From: Desulfolutivibrio sulfoxidireducens
GTDB taxonomy: Bacteria; Desulfobacterota; Desulfovibrionia; Desulfovibrionales; Desulfovibrionaceae
Reading direction: 5' to 3'
Assembly: GCF_013376475.1 (NCBI RefSeq)
Contig: NZ_CP045508.1
Span: 3,136,001-3,200,000 of the forward strand
DNA length: 64,000 nucleotides
Part shown: one piece after another, positions 27,290 through 36,799 of the stretch
Numbering within the stretch: the stretch's first letter is position 1
Layout of the letters: every line of letters starts with the position of its first letter
Notes under the pieces: model-generated
What the model was told of the DNA's origin: nothing
The model's input: only the letters and a program-made list of their open reading frames with translations
The model's database searches: none
Position numbers and translations under genes: made by a program

Positions 27290-28831
27290 ATGAAAAAGAA
27301 ACAGCCCCTGATCCTCATCGTCGACGACGATCCCACCCTGCGCGACACCATCGCCCTGTGGCTCTCCGGCGCGGGCTACCGCACCGCCCAGGCCGACGAC
27401 GGTCGGCAGGCCCTGGCGGCCGTGGCCCGGGAGCATCCCGCCCTGATCCTTCTGGATCTGCGCATGCCGGTCCTCGACGGCTTCGGTTTTTTGTCCGAAA
27501 TCGAGGAGCTGCCGGAGAGGCCTCCGGTCATCGTCATCTCCGGGCGCGGGGAGGTGCGCGACGTGGTGGAAAGCTTCAAGCGCGGGGTGACCGACTACAT
27601 CCAAAAGCCCATCGAGAGTTACGAGCTTTTGGAACACGCCGTGGCCGCGGCCATCGAGGCCGCCGGCATCCGGCGGCGCATGCTTTCGGCCGAGGCCAGG
27701 TATTTCAATCTGGTGCAGAACCTGCCGCTTCTGGTCTTTGCCCTGCGTCCGGACTTCTCCCTGGAGTTCGTCAACAAGGCCTGCCGGACCATGCTCGGCT
27801 TTTCCCGGACCAAGGCCCTGACCCGGCCCGGATGGCTTTTGGAGCGCGTCCATCCCGACGACCGGGATCGTATCCGGGACGCCCTGGGGCGCGCCTTTTC
27901 CGGACATTCCCAGGTCCTGGAGGACTGCCGCCTGATCCGCGGGGACGCAACCACGCTGTACGCCATCCTCAAGGCCATGCCGGCCGCGCCGGACCCCGAG
28001 GGGGCCGGGCCGCTGGTCGAGGGCATGATCTTCGACATCACCGACCGGGTGGAACTGGAGAAGCTCTCGGTCCAGGAGGAAAAACTCAAGACCCTGGGGG
28101 CCGTGGCCGCCGAGGTGGCCCATGAGATCAGAAACCCGCTGTTCGCCATCGCCGGGTTCGCCAAGAGGCTGCGCGACCGCCATCCCGAGGCCCGGGAGCC
28201 TCAGATCATCCTGGCCGAGGCGGCCCGCCTGGAGGCCCTGGTGGACAGGGTTCGGGACTACCTGCACCCGGTCGCCCCCAAACCATCCCGGTGCCCGCTG
28301 GAGGATGTGATCCGGCAGGTCCTAAAGGCCCTGGAGGCCGAGCTCACGGCCAGGGACATCACCTGCCGGACCTCGATTCGGCCGGGCACGGCGGACGTGG
28401 AGGAGGATCCGGAGATGCTGCGCCAGGCGGTGACCAACCTGGTGCGCCACGCCGCGGCCGGCCTTCCCGTGGGCGGAGCCATGGAGCTTGCGGCCTGGTC
28501 CGAGGCCGGATTTTCGCGCCTGGCGGTCTCGTTCCCGGAAAAGACGCCTGAAAAAGAGCCCGAGCGGCTTTTTCTGCCCTTCGAGGAGAGCGGCAAAAAC
28601 GCCGGCCTGGCCCTGGCCAGGCGTCTGGTCAAGAACATGGGGGGCTTTCTGACCTACGCCCACGACGCCGGCAGGGCCGTCTTCACCGTGGCCCTGCCCC
28701 TTTTCCCCCACGCCCATGAAAGCGACGTCCCCCCCGACGCTCCCCTCGACGCGCCCGCGGACGACCCTGGGGACGCCGGCCCTGAAACTCCGTCCCCCGC
28801 CCCCAAGAAAGACGGGGGTCCCACGGCATGA
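27290..28831 (+). CDS. REC-PAS-histidine kinase hybrid with degenerate ATPase
   Basis: The 513-residue protein has an N-terminal receiver (1-120, phosphoacceptor Asp56 in LLDLRMP, Lys106), a PAS domain (about 135-255) and a HisKA dimerisation domain with EVAHEIRNPLFAIAGF (His278). The ATPase has an N-box-like VTNLVRHA (Asn383) but no DxGxG; the region reads FPEKTPEKEPERLFLPFEE before a recognisable GLALARRLVKNMGG. It may therefore not phosphorylate itself normally. A ribosome site CAGGAGG is 8 bases upstream. It is divergent from amtB, which suggests but does not prove a role in nitrogen control. The FkbM gene overlaps its stop by 4 bases. Confidence 0.82.
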   Translation: MKKKQPLILIVDDDPTLRDTIALWLSGAGYRTAQADDGRQALAAVAREHPALILLDLRMPVLDGFGFLSEIEELPERPPVIVISGRGEVRDVVESFKRGVTDYIQKPIESYELLEHAVAAAIEAAGIRRRMLSAEARYFNLVQNLPLLVFALRPDFSLEFVNKACRTMLGFSRTKALTRPGWLLERVHPDDRDRIRDALGRAFSGHSQVLEDCRLIRGDATTLYAILKAMPAAPDPEGAGPLVEGMIFDITDRVELEKLSVQEEKLKTLGAVAAEVAHEIRNPLFAIAGFAKRLRDRHPEAREPQIILAEAARLEALVDRVRDYLHPVAPKPSRCPLEDVIRQVLKALEAELTARDITCRTSIRPGTADVEEDPEMLRQAVTNLVRHAAAGLPVGGAMELAAWSEAGFSRLAVSFPEKTPEKEPERLFLPFEESGKNAGLALARRLVKNMGGFLTYAHDAGRAVFTVALPLFPHAHESDVPPDAPLDAPADDPGDAGPETPSPAPKKDGGPTA

Positions 28832-29562
28832 CCGGCCCCGAGCGCCAGACGCCCGCCCCGCGTCCCGGCGACCCCATCTCCCGGCTGGCCGGGCTGTGCC
28901 CCGTCCCGGACCCGGTGATCGTGGACGGCGGGGCCAACAAGGGCCGGATCACGGACCGGTTCCTGGCCCTTTTCCCGGGCTGCCGGGTGGCGGCCTTCGA
29001 GCCCCTTCCGGAACTGGCCCGCAAGCTCGAAAAACGCTTCGCCGCCGACCCCCGGGTCACGGTGCGCGCCCAGGCCCTTGGCCCCGAGCCGGGCACGGCG
29101 TCGCTTATGGTCCTAAGCCGCCGCACCCTGTCCTCGGTGCTCCCCCCCACCGGCATCCACGACAAGTACGCCGGACAGACGCTTCGCGAGACCGCCCGGA
29201 TCAAGGTCCCGGTGGTCCGGCTGGACGCGGCCCTGCCCGGCGGGGCGGACATCGTGAAGCTGGATCTGCAGGGCTACGAGCTGGCCGCCCTTCGCGGAGC
29301 CCTGGGCATCCTTCCCCGGGTGCGGCTCATCCTGGCCGAGACCGCCTTTCTCCCGCTCTACGCGGGCCAGCCGCTTTTTTCCGAGCTTCGGAATTTTCTT
29401 TCGGCCCGGGGATTTGGCTTCGAGGGCCTCTACGACCCCTTTTTCGACAAAAACGGCACGCTCGTCTCGGGGGACGCCCTGTTTACGGCCGGGCCCCGGG
29501 CGGAAGCCGGCCGCGCGCCCCTCGGCCGTTCCCGCCCGGGCCGGGCATTGACCCGCGAATGA
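28828..29562 (+). CDS. FkbM-family methyltransferase
   Basis: The 244-residue SAM-dependent methyltransferase has VIVDGGANKGRITDRFLALF, VAAFEPLPELARKLEKRF and the family motif DIVKLDLQGYELAALRGA. FkbM enzymes O-methylate sugars or polyketides, and in Desulfovibrio they often sit in surface-glycan loci. Its start overlaps the kinase stop (ATGA), giving translational coupling to a sensory gene, an unusual pairing. Confidence 0.87.
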   Translation: MTGPERQTPAPRPGDPISRLAGLCPVPDPVIVDGGANKGRITDRFLALFPGCRVAAFEPLPELARKLEKRFAADPRVTVRAQALGPEPGTASLMVLSRRTLSSVLPPTGIHDKYAGQTLRETARIKVPVVRLDAALPGGADIVKLDLQGYELAALRGALGILPRVRLILAETAFLPLYAGQPLFSELRNFLSARGFGFEGLYDPFFDKNGTLVSGDALFTAGPRAEAGRAPLGRSRPGRALTRE

Positions 29563-29659
29563 TCTGTTGCGTAAAGAAACGGAACGTCGAAAAGGGGCGC
29601 GCCTGTCCGCCCCGACGGGACATACGGGCTTGGCCATCGGTACGGAGGGAGTTTTATCC

Positions 29660-30859
29660 ATGCCCCGTGGTTTTTTTCATGTTCTCCTGGTGGCTGCATG
29701 CCTGCTTGCGTGTGCGTCCGTCCGCCCGGTCCAGGCGGCCGAGACCGCCGCGCCGGGCAGGATGCGCATCGCGGTGCTGGAGTTCGAGCCGGCCACCCCC
29801 GAGGCCCGCACGAGCGAAAAGGGCCGCCTGGTCTCGGAGATGCTGACCACGGCGGCGGTCAATTCCCGGTGGTTCGCGGTGGTTGAACGGCGCATCGTAA
29901 GCCGGCTGCTGGAGGAGATGGAATTCGGGGAGCGGGGCCTCAGCTACACCTCGGCGGCCCTCAAGGTAGGGGCACTGACCGGCGCGGCCGCGATCTTAAG
30001 CGGTTCGGTGGCCGAATCCGGCGGCAGGACGCGCATCGACGCCCGGTGCATCGACGTGGAGAGCGGGCGCATCCTGTGGGCCAAGGTGGTCACGTCCGGG
30101 TCGGGCCTGGACAGTGTCGCCGCCGCCTCGCAACGGCTGATGCGCGAGCTTGAGGGCTTCGTGGCCCAACACCCGAGGGAGAACGCCAGGACCGCCGAGG
30201 GCGCGGCCCCCTCCGTCCCTCTCACCGCCCCGGTGCTCGCCGAGGCCGCCGACGCCACCCCGCCCACGCCGCCCACACCGGAGAAAGCGGCGGTTGGGCA
30301 GACCGCCCCCCTTACTCCTCCCGCGCCCGCCGAGGCCGCCGAGGGCGCGGCCCACCCACCCGGCGAGACGTCCCCCGGCGTCGATCCGCGGGCGGCTCGC
30401 ACGGCCCAGGCCCATTACCAGAGGGCCAGGGAGCACGGCCGGGCCAAGCGCTACGCCAAGGCCGTCCGGGAAATGGACCAGGCCCTGGCCCTGGACCAGA
30501 CCCGGGCCGAGTATCACGCCGCCCGGGGCCATGCCCGCTATTTCCAGGGAAATCCGAGGCAGGCCCTTGAGGATTACGACCAGGCCCTGGCCCTGGACGC
30601 CTCCCAGGCCGCGATCCACTCCATGCGCGGCCTGTGTCTGACATCTCTGGGGCGGACCGAAGAGGCGGTCGCGGCCTATGACCGGGCCGTGGAACTCGAT
30701 CCGGACAACGCCGAGCTGTTCGTCCGGCGCGGCCGGCTCATGCGGACCCAGGGCCTCGCGGACCGCATGTGCGCGGACTTCGCCTCGGCCTGCCGCCTGG
30801 GCAAATGCGAATGCCTCGATCGCGCCAAAAAGGAGGACCTATGTCCCGCCACGCCCTGA
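29660..30859 (+). CDS. Secreted CsgG-like/TPR protein
   Basis: The 399-residue protein begins with a signal peptide (MPRGFFHVLLVAACLLACASVRPVQA). Residues 35-175 resemble the CsgG/curli-assembly fold: RIAVLEFEP, VVERRIVSRLLEE, GAAAILSGSVAESGGRTRIDARCIDVESGRILWA. A Pro/Ala linker (about 178-245) follows, and then about three TPR units (250-370). It is probably periplasmic or outer-membrane associated. AGGGAG precedes the ATG. The SH3 lipoprotein gene starts inside its 3' end. Confidence 0.8.
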   Translation: MPRGFFHVLLVAACLLACASVRPVQAAETAAPGRMRIAVLEFEPATPEARTSEKGRLVSEMLTTAAVNSRWFAVVERRIVSRLLEEMEFGERGLSYTSAALKVGALTGAAAILSGSVAESGGRTRIDARCIDVESGRILWAKVVTSGSGLDSVAAASQRLMRELEGFVAQHPRENARTAEGAAPSVPLTAPVLAEAADATPPTPPTPEKAAVGQTAPLTPPAPAEAAEGAAHPPGETSPGVDPRAARTAQAHYQRAREHGRAKRYAKAVREMDQALALDQTRAEYHAARGHARYFQGNPRQALEDYDQALALDASQAAIHSMRGLCLTSLGRTEEAVAAYDRAVELDPDNAELFVRRGRLMRTQGLADRMCADFASACRLGKCECLDRAKKEDLCPATP

Positions 30860-31239
30860 CGGGCATCCTGTCCACGTGTCTTTTGGCCCTTGTCGTGTCG
30901 GCCTGTTCGGTGAGCATCGGCAAGAACCCGCCCCCGCCGCCCCCGCCGCCGCCCGCGCGCATCGAGCATGTGACCATCCAGGGCCTCAACCTGCGCCAGG
31001 GGCCCTCGGTCACAACCGGGGTCATCCGCTCCCTGTCCCTGGACGAGGCCGTGGAGGTGCTCGCCCGACAGGACAACTGGATCCGGGTCCGGACCATGGA
31101 CGGCCTGGTGGGATACGCCTACGGGGCGTACCTCACCGGCTTCGACATAAGGCCCGCCAGACGCGATCCGGGGAAGCCCGCCCCGCCCGGGGGGTCCTCC
31201 GGCCTGTCCCCGGAGGAGGAACAGGAGCTGTGGAACTGA
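30841..31239 (+). CDS. SH3-domain lipoprotein
   Basis: The 132-residue protein has a lipoprotein signal with lipobox LVVSAC (Cys about residue 22), a run of prolines (KNPPPPPPPPPAR) and one bacterial SH3 domain (LNLRQGPSVTTGVIRSL...WIRVRTMDGLVGYAYGAYL). Such domains bind peptidoglycan or proteins in the envelope. It starts 19 bases before the TPR gene stops, with AAGGAGG just upstream. It probably acts with the CsgG-like/TPR protein. Confidence 0.85.
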   Translation: MSRHALTGILSTCLLALVVSACSVSIGKNPPPPPPPPPARIEHVTIQGLNLRQGPSVTTGVIRSLSLDEAVEVLARQDNWIRVRTMDGLVGYAYGAYLTGFDIRPARRDPGKPAPPGGSSGLSPEEEQELWN

Positions 31240-31272
31240 GGCGAGCGTTCCCGGGACCTGTCGGCGCCGCGC

Positions 31273-31345
31273 GAGGCGGGTCCATCCCGGTTTTTCCCGC
31301 CTCCCGCGAGGGATGAGCCTGGGCGGGGGCCGCTTGGCGGCCCCC
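31273..31345 (+). terminator. Two GC-rich hairpins after the SH3 lipoprotein
   Basis: GAGGCGGG/CCCGCCTC (31273-31280 and 31296-31303) and GGGGGCCGC/GCGGCCCCC (31325-31333 and 31337-31345, loop TTG) form stems 34 and 86 bases past the stop. Neither has a T-run after it; the first has a T5 in its loop. They probably end the upstream operon. Confidence 0.5.
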
Positions 31346-31736
31346 GGCTCACGGTTTCCCCCTACCCGTCGCGGGGTCCGTGGTCGTAAAAACGGTCGTT
31401 CCAGGTGCCTCGGCCCGACCGTCTTGGCCGTGCCAACATGTTGCACACTACCCTTCGTCTCCGCCTTCCCCCTCCCCGCCCCCTTTTCATCAGCCGCGCG
31501 ATCTTGAAAATCCCCCATGGCGACGTAAACATCCCCCCGGCGCATCGTAGCGCCACGGTGTGTTTCCTCACTGTCCATCGTTGACAGCCACGGATGTAAA
31601 AAAACAAGCGGCATGACGTTGAAAAAGGGCTGCTCCCAGGGTATGGTGCTTAATCGGCATGCATGGCCCTGTTTGAAAAGGCATGCGCTCAGGGGCCTCT
31701 CACCCGAGACGCCGCCAGAAAGGAAAGGAAACGACC
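31346..31736 (+). other. Leader region of the chemotaxis gene
   Basis: This non-coding stretch contains an A-rich tract near 31598 and no recognisable gene. It should hold the promoter of the chemotaxis receptor. I looked for sigma-28 and sigma-54 type promoters and found no convincing match. Confidence 0.35.
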
Positions 31737-34172
31737 ATGTTCAGGAAAATGGGAATCGGGCTCAAGCTGTCGGTGTGCGTCGGTTTGGTGGTGACCCTTA
31801 TTCTGGCGGGCATCACGCTCTACTTCGCCCAGACCTTGAACGATGCGGCCAAAAAACGGGTGCAGGACGCGGTCAAGATGGAGGCCGCGGCCAGCGGGGC
31901 CCTGATCAAGGCCGAACTCGACGAGGCCCTGGGAGCGGCCAGGACCCTGGCCCAGTCCCTGGCCTTTGTGGAGGATCTGCCGGCCGAGACCCGTCGCGCC
32001 CGGGTGAACAACATGCTGCGGGGCATGGTCGAGCACAATCCGGATTTTCTGGGCGCCTGGACCGTGTTCGAAAAAAACGCCCTGGACGGCATGGACGCGG
32101 ACTATGCCGGGACAGAGGGCCATGACGCCTCGGGCCGGTTTGTTCCCTACGTTAACCGGGTGGGCGGCATCCACCTGGAGCCGTGCACGGACTACGAGGC
32201 CCCGGGCAAGGGCGACTACTATTTCAAGGCGTTTCGCTCGGGCAGGGAGGTGGTCATGGACCCGGTGTCCTACACCGTGGGCGGCCGTGAGACCATGCTC
32301 GTCAGCCTGTGCGTGCCCATCCGGCAGGAGGGGAAAATCGTGGGCGTGGCCGGGGTGGACGTCGGCGTCGAAAAAATTCGGGAGATCGTGGCCGGCATCA
32401 AGCCCTTTGGCGAGGGCTACGCCTTTTTGTTCTCCAACGACACCACCTACGTGGCCCATCCCAAGGCCGAGTTCCAGGGGAAAAAGGTGCTCGACGTGCG
32501 CGCCGACGCCCACGACCGCGACCGGGACGTGCGCGCCGGCCGGGCCCGCACCGAGGAAAACGTGTCCCTGGCCACGGGAGAGACCTCGTTTTACGCCTTC
32601 GCGCCCATCGCCATCGGCGAAACCGGGACCCCCTGGAGCATGGCCCTGACCGTGTCCCTGGACGCCCTTCTGGCCGACGCCCGACACAGCGTGCGCATGA
32701 GTTTTGCCGCCGGCGCGGCGGGCATCGTGGTCCTTTTGGTCCTGGTCTTTGTCCTGTCCAGGACCATCGTGACCCGGCCCCTGGCCCGGATCGTGGACGC
32801 GGCCAGGCGTTTCGCGGCCGGGGACTTCACCGCGCGGCTGGCCGTGACCTCGGCTGACGAGGTGGGCCAGGCGGCCCTAAACCTCAACACCGCCTTCGAC
32901 ATCGTGGTGGACAAGGTCTTCTGGTACGAGGCCATCCTGGACTCCATCCCCTTCCCGGTCTCGGTCACGGACATGGAGCAGCGCTGGACCTTCCTCAACA
33001 AACCCGCCGAGGACGTGACCGGCAAGAAACGGGCCGATCTCGTGGGGCGGCCTTGCCAGGAATGGGGCGCGTCCATCTGCGGCACTGACCAGTGTGGGGT
33101 GGAGCGCCTGCGGCGCGGCAACCCCGTGTCCTCGTTCACCCAGCCGGGAATCGACCGGGATTTCCAGGTCAACTCCGCCTACCTGTTCAACGCCCGGGGC
33201 GAAAAGACCGGCCACATCGAGGTGGTCCAGGACGTGACCGAGGCCAACCAGATGCGGCGCAAGGCGGAAAACGCCCTGCACGAGGGCATTTTGGCCGCCG
33301 CCGGAAAGCTCGAGGGCATCGTGGACCGGGTGACCATGTCCTCGGAGGAGCTCTCGGCCCAGATCGACGAGATCAACCGGGGCACGGAACTGCAAAAGGA
33401 GCGTATGGGCGAGACGGCCACGGCCATGGAGGAGATGAACGCCACGGTCATGGAGGTGGCCAAAAACGCTGGCCAGGCCTCGGACAGCGCCGAGAAGGCC
33501 AAGGCCAAGGCCCAGTCCGGATCGAAGATCGTGGAGGAGGCCATCGCGGCCATCTCCGAGGTCCGGCGCATGTCCCAGTCCATGAACGCCAATCTGGCCG
33601 AACTGGGCCGCCAGGCCGAATCCATCGGCCAGGTCATCAGCGTGATCAACGACATCGCCGACCAGACCAACCTTCTGGCCTTAAACGCGGCCATCGAGGC
33701 GGCCCGGGCCGGGGAGGCCGGCCGGGGATTCGCCGTGGTGGCCGACGAGGTCAGAAAGCTGGCCGAGAAGACCATGGGCGCGACCAAGGAGGTGGGCGAC
33801 AACATCCGGGCCATCCAGACCGCCACCCGAAAAAATATCGAGGACATGACAGCGGCCGGGACCATGGTGGAAAAGGCCACGGGACTGTCCACCTCCTCGG
33901 GAGGGGCGCTTACCGAGATCGTGGCCCATTCCGAGGAGAGTTCGGCCCAGGTGCAGGGCATCGCCTCGGCGGCCGAGGAGCAGTCCGCGGCGTCCGAGGA
34001 GATCAACCGGTCCATCGAGGAGGTCAACCGGGTGGCCACGGAGACGGCCGAGGCCATGGAACAGTCGGCCCGGGCCGTGGGGGAGCTGGCGGCCATGGCC
34101 GGCGAGTTGCGCCGGCTGATCGAGGAGCTCAAGGGCGAGGACGGGGACGGCCCCCGGGCGCTTGGGAGCTAA
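31737..34172 (+). CDS. Methyl-accepting chemotaxis protein with dCache and PAS domains
   Basis: The 811-residue receptor has TM1 (about 8-30), a periplasmic dCache-type sensor (about 35-300, with [31 protein letters not shown] and a late DVGVEKI), TM2 (about 320-345), HAMP, a cytoplasmic PAS ([27 protein letters not shown]) with cysteines in [13 protein letters not shown], and the signalling tip with [19 protein letters not shown]. The PAS Cys pair may hold a cofactor. GGAAAGGAAA precedes the ATG. Confidence 0.94.
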   Translation: MFRKMGIGLKLSVCVGLVVTLILAGITLYFAQTLNDAAKKRVQDAVKMEAAASGALIKAELDEALGAARTLAQSLAFVEDLPAETRRARVNNMLRGMVEHNPDFLGAWTVFEKNALDGMDADYAGTEGHDASGRFVPYVNRVGGIHLEPCTDYEAPGKGDYYFKAFRSGREVVMDPVSYTVGGRETMLVSLCVPIRQEGKIVGVAGVDVGVEKIREIVAGIKPFGEGYAFLFSNDTTYVAHPKAEFQGKKVLDVRADAHDRDRDVRAGRARTEENVSLATGETSFYAFAPIAIGETGTPWSMALTVSLDALLADARHSVRMSFAAGAAGIVVLLVLVFVLSRTIVTRPLARIVDAARRFAAGDFTARLAVTSADEVGQAALNLNTAFDIVVDKVFWYEAILDSIPFPVSVTDMEQRWTFLNKPAEDVTGKKRADLVGRPCQEWGASICGTDQCGVERLRRGNPVSSFTQPGIDRDFQVNSAYLFNARGEKTGHIEVVQDVTEANQMRRKAENALHEGILAAAGKLEGIVDRVTMSSEELSAQIDEINRGTELQKERMGETATAMEEMNATVMEVAKNAGQASDSAEKAKAKAQSGSKIVEEAIAAISEVRRMSQSMNANLAELGRQAESIGQVISVINDIADQTNLLALNAAIEAARAGEAGRGFAVVADEVRKLAEKTMGATKEVGDNIRAIQTATRKNIEDMTAAGTMVEKATGLSTSSGGALTEIVAHSEESSAQVQGIASAAEEQSAASEEINRSIEEVNRVATETAEAMEQSARAVGELAAMAGELRRLIEELKGEDGDGPRALGS

Positions 34173-34183
34173 GCGGTTCCTGC

Positions 34184-34247
34184 GCGCCGAAACGGCCCCT
34201 GTCCGTCCCACGGCGGGCACGGGCCGTTTCCTGTCCCGACTCGGCGC
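34184..34247. terminator. Hairpin between convergent MCP and marR genes
   Basis: GAAACGGCCC (34189-34198) pairs with GGGCCGTTTC (34221-34230); a competing outer pair GCGCCGA/TCGGCGC also exists. It lies between the two stop codons and likely ends transcription from both sides. Confidence 0.55.
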
Positions 34248-34250
34248 GGC

Positions 34251-34667
34251 CTAAAACTGGACCATGATCTTTTTGAGCATGTCCGGGAAACGCTCGGCCT
34301 CCTCGGGCGACAGGGCCCCGGCGATGTCCTGGGAGAGCTGCAGGTGCAGCTTGTGGTGGCCCTCGAAATGCTTTTGCCCCTCAGGGGTAAGTCCCACCCG
34401 GATGGAGCGGCGATCCTTCTCGTCGGGCCGGCGTTCCACCAGCCCGGCCCGCACCAGCCGGTCCACCAGGACCGTCAGCGACCCCGTGGTCACCCCCATC
34501 TTCTCGGCCAGTTCCTTCATGCGCAGCTCGCCGGACGCGCCGATGATCTCCAGGGTGTGCATCCGGGGCAGGGTCAGGCCCGTCTCGCGCACCACCCCCT
34601 GCTCCCAGGAGGAGAAACGCTCGTAGAACTCGATCAGGAGCCTGGTCAATTCCTCGATGTTGTCCAC
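34251..34667 (-). CDS. MarR-family transcriptional regulator
   Basis: The product (about 138 residues) has the winged-helix MarR pattern LTLPRMHTLEIIGASGELRMKELAEKMGVTTGSLTVLVDRLVRAGLVERRPDEKDRRSIRVGLT. The GTG at 34667 was chosen because GGAGG is close upstream. MarR proteins bind small phenolic ligands and often control efflux pumps; the RND genes lie about 1 kb away on the other strand, so control of them is possible but not shown. Confidence 0.88.
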   Translation of the reverse strand: MDNIEELTRLLIEFYERFSSWEQGVVRETGLTLPRMHTLEIIGASGELRMKELAEKMGVTTGSLTVLVDRLVRAGLVERRPDEKDRRSIRVGLTPEGQKHFEGHHKLHLQLSQDIAGALSPEEAERFPDMLKKIMVQF

Positions 34668-34774
34668 GTCCCCTCCGCTGTCCCCGGCCTCGCTGACCGG
34701 CCCAAAACCTGTCCGCGACGAGCCTTGAGGCGGCATCCCATACGCCCCATGCGCCCTGTCCCGCCCTGTCCGGC

Positions 34775-35317
34775 TCAGAACCGGTCCACGGCCTTTTTGA
34801 AGGCCTCGCGCAATTCGGCGAAGGCGGCGGAAAATCCCTTGCGCATCTCCTGGAAGGCCTGGCCGCCGTTTTGCGACAGCCCCCGCAGGCGTCCGGCGGC
34901 GTCGTCATAGAGGGACTGGAGCCTCTCCTTTCCCACGCCGCATTTGGCCAGCCCGGCCTTGATCTCCCGAAGTTGCCCCTCCACGGTGCGGACGAGGCTG
35001 CGGTAGTCGAGCCAGTGGGAGTCCCCCCACTCCTGGCCCGAGGCCTCGGCGGCCTCCTTGAGCTCCTTGCCCGGGGTGAACTTGACCGCCTTTTTGGGCT
35101 GGATGACCATGGGTTCTCCGGTGCGGGGATTTTTTCCCGTGCGCCCGGCCCTGGTCACCACGCAGAAGGTTCCGAAATTCTTGAGGGCCACGGGATTTCC
35201 CCCGGCCAGCTCCTCGCTGATCGAGCCCACAATGGCATCCACGGCGGCCATGGCCTGGGCCTTGTCCGCCAGCCCGGCCTTGTCCCGTATCATCTCGGCC
35301 AACGCTTCCTTTCCCAT
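34775..35317 (-). CDS. HU-type DNA-binding protein with long C-terminal extension
   Basis: The 180-residue protein starts with an HU/IHF domain (1-92): MGKEALAEMIRDKAGL, NPVALKNFGTFCVVTRAGRTGKNPRTGEPMVIQPKKAVKFTPGKELKEA. A second, helical region (93-180) then follows with DYRSLVRTVEGQLREIKAGLAKCGVGKERLQSLYDD. Ordinary HU is about 90 residues. GGGAGG lies 5 bases before the ATG. The extension may mediate oligomerisation or binding to another protein. It lies 107 bases from marR. Confidence 0.85.
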   Translation of the reverse strand: MGKEALAEMIRDKAGLADKAQAMAAVDAIVGSISEELAGGNPVALKNFGTFCVVTRAGRTGKNPRTGEPMVIQPKKAVKFTPGKELKEAAEASGQEWGDSHWLDYRSLVRTVEGQLREIKAGLAKCGVGKERLQSLYDDAAGRLRGLSQNGGQAFQEMRKGFSAAFAELREAFKKAVDRF

Positions 35318-35605
35318 GGTTCCTCCCGGGTCATGGTTCATGACGTCGCCCGGCCGTCCGGGCCGCGCCGCCCGCGCCTTCCCGCCTCGCATCCTGCGCA
35401 GTGTGGGGTATGCTATGCCGAAAATCTCATCCATGACAAGGGGTTCCCCACAAAGATCGCGCCGCGCCATGTGGCAAGGTTCTGTTCACGGCCATGCATC
35501 GACGGTCAACTCGCCATCCTGTCCGCACTTTCCCCTGAGTCCGAGGTATGGTAGCAACAGGTCATGCGGGAAATACCGTCGAACCCAAGCCCCGAGGACT
35601 CCCCC

Positions 35606-36775
35606 ATGCCGCACGCCGCCACCCGCGCCGGACTGTTCCTGGCCCTGGCCGTTTCCGCGTTGTTTCTGGCCGGGCCGGCCACGGCCCAACCGCCAGCCGT
35701 CCAGGCCCCGGACCGGGAGGTCACGGCCCAGTCCCGGGACATCGTCGAATGGTACGAGGCCGTGGGCACCATCCGGCCCAAGACCGAAACCACTGTGGAA
35801 TCCCAGGTCCAGGCCAAGATCCTGGACGTGAAGGTCCGCCCCGGCCAGACCGTGGACAAGGGCGAACTGCTGGTGGTCCTGGACGACCGCGAGCTTGCGG
35901 CCCGGGCCGAACGGGCCAATCAGGCCGTCAGTTCCGCCCGGGCCTCCAGGAACCAGGCCCGGGAGGCCATCGCCTCGGCCAAGGCGGCCTTTGACAACGC
36001 CCAGGCCGACAATCGGCGCATAAAGACCCTTTTTGCCTCGCGCACGGTCACGGCCCAGGAGATGGACCGTTCCGAGGCCGAGTTCCTGCGCGCCCAAAGC
36101 GCCCTGGAGCAGGCCCGGGACGGCTTCGAGGCCGCCGAAGGACAGGCGGCCCAGGCCGAAAAGGCCCTGGAAGAGGCCACCATCGCGGCCGGGCACGCCC
36201 GGATCCACGCCCAGGCCGCCGGCGAGGTGGTCGCGCGCCAGGCCGAACCCGGGGATCTGGCCCTTCCCGGCAAGCCGCTTTTGATCCTGCACACGGGCCG
36301 GGCCCTGCTCCTGGAGGCCCTGGTGCGCGAGGGGCTGATCTCCCGGGTCAAGCTCGGGGACGCCTTTCCCGTGCGGGTGGCCGCCCTGGCCGTGCCCGGG
36401 GCGGCCCCGGAGCTTGCCGGCGGGCCGGACGCGAACGGGTCCGGGGGACTTTCGGCCGTTGTGGAGGAGATCGTGCCCACGGCCGATCCCCTGACCCGCA
36501 CCTTCCTGGTCAAGGCCGCCCTGCCCGAGACCCCCGGCCTCTATCCGGGCATGTTCGGCCGGCTGTTCATCCCCCTGGGGACGCGCCAGGCCGTGGTCGT
36601 GCCCCGGAACGCCGTGCGCCGGGTGGGACAGATCGAGATGGTGACCGTGAAGGACGGGGATCGTTCGGGCAACTACGCGGTCAAGACCGGCCAATCCCTG
36701 GACGGCGGATACGTGGAAATTCTTTCGGGCCTGACCGGAAACGAAACCCTGCTCGTCCCGGGCCGCGACAGATAA
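35606..36775 (+). CDS. RND efflux periplasmic adaptor (membrane fusion protein)
   Basis: The 389-residue protein has a signal peptide (about 1-28), the barrel-sandwich start VRPGQTVDKGELLVVLDDRE, a long coiled-coil hairpin (about 80-190, rich in Ala, Gln and Glu) and the returning lipoyl strand GEVVARQAEPGDLALPGKPLLIL. A beta-barrel domain follows with LYPGMFGRLFIPLGTR. The ATG at 35606 is preferred over one at 35564 because it begins the signal peptide. It joins the inner-membrane pump encoded 24 bases downstream to an outer-membrane channel not in the window. Confidence 0.9.
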   Translation: MPHAATRAGLFLALAVSALFLAGPATAQPPAVQAPDREVTAQSRDIVEWYEAVGTIRPKTETTVESQVQAKILDVKVRPGQTVDKGELLVVLDDRELAARAERANQAVSSARASRNQAREAIASAKAAFDNAQADNRRIKTLFASRTVTAQEMDRSEAEFLRAQSALEQARDGFEAAEGQAAQAEKALEEATIAAGHARIHAQAAGEVVARQAEPGDLALPGKPLLILHTGRALLLEALVREGLISRVKLGDAFPVRVAALAVPGAAPELAGGPDANGSGGLSAVVEEIVPTADPLTRTFLVKAALPETPGLYPGMFGRLFIPLGTRQAVVVPRNAVRRVGQIEMVTVKDGDRSGNYAVKTGQSLDGGYVEILSGLTGNETLLVPGRDR

Positions 36776-36799
36776 CCGCAAGGGCCGCCAGGAGACGTC

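Noticed and set aside
30936-30962. Possible simple-sequence phase-variation tract (proline codons)
   Set aside because: The CCG/CCC repeat is irregular and in frame, so slippage would add or lose prolines rather than switch the gene off.
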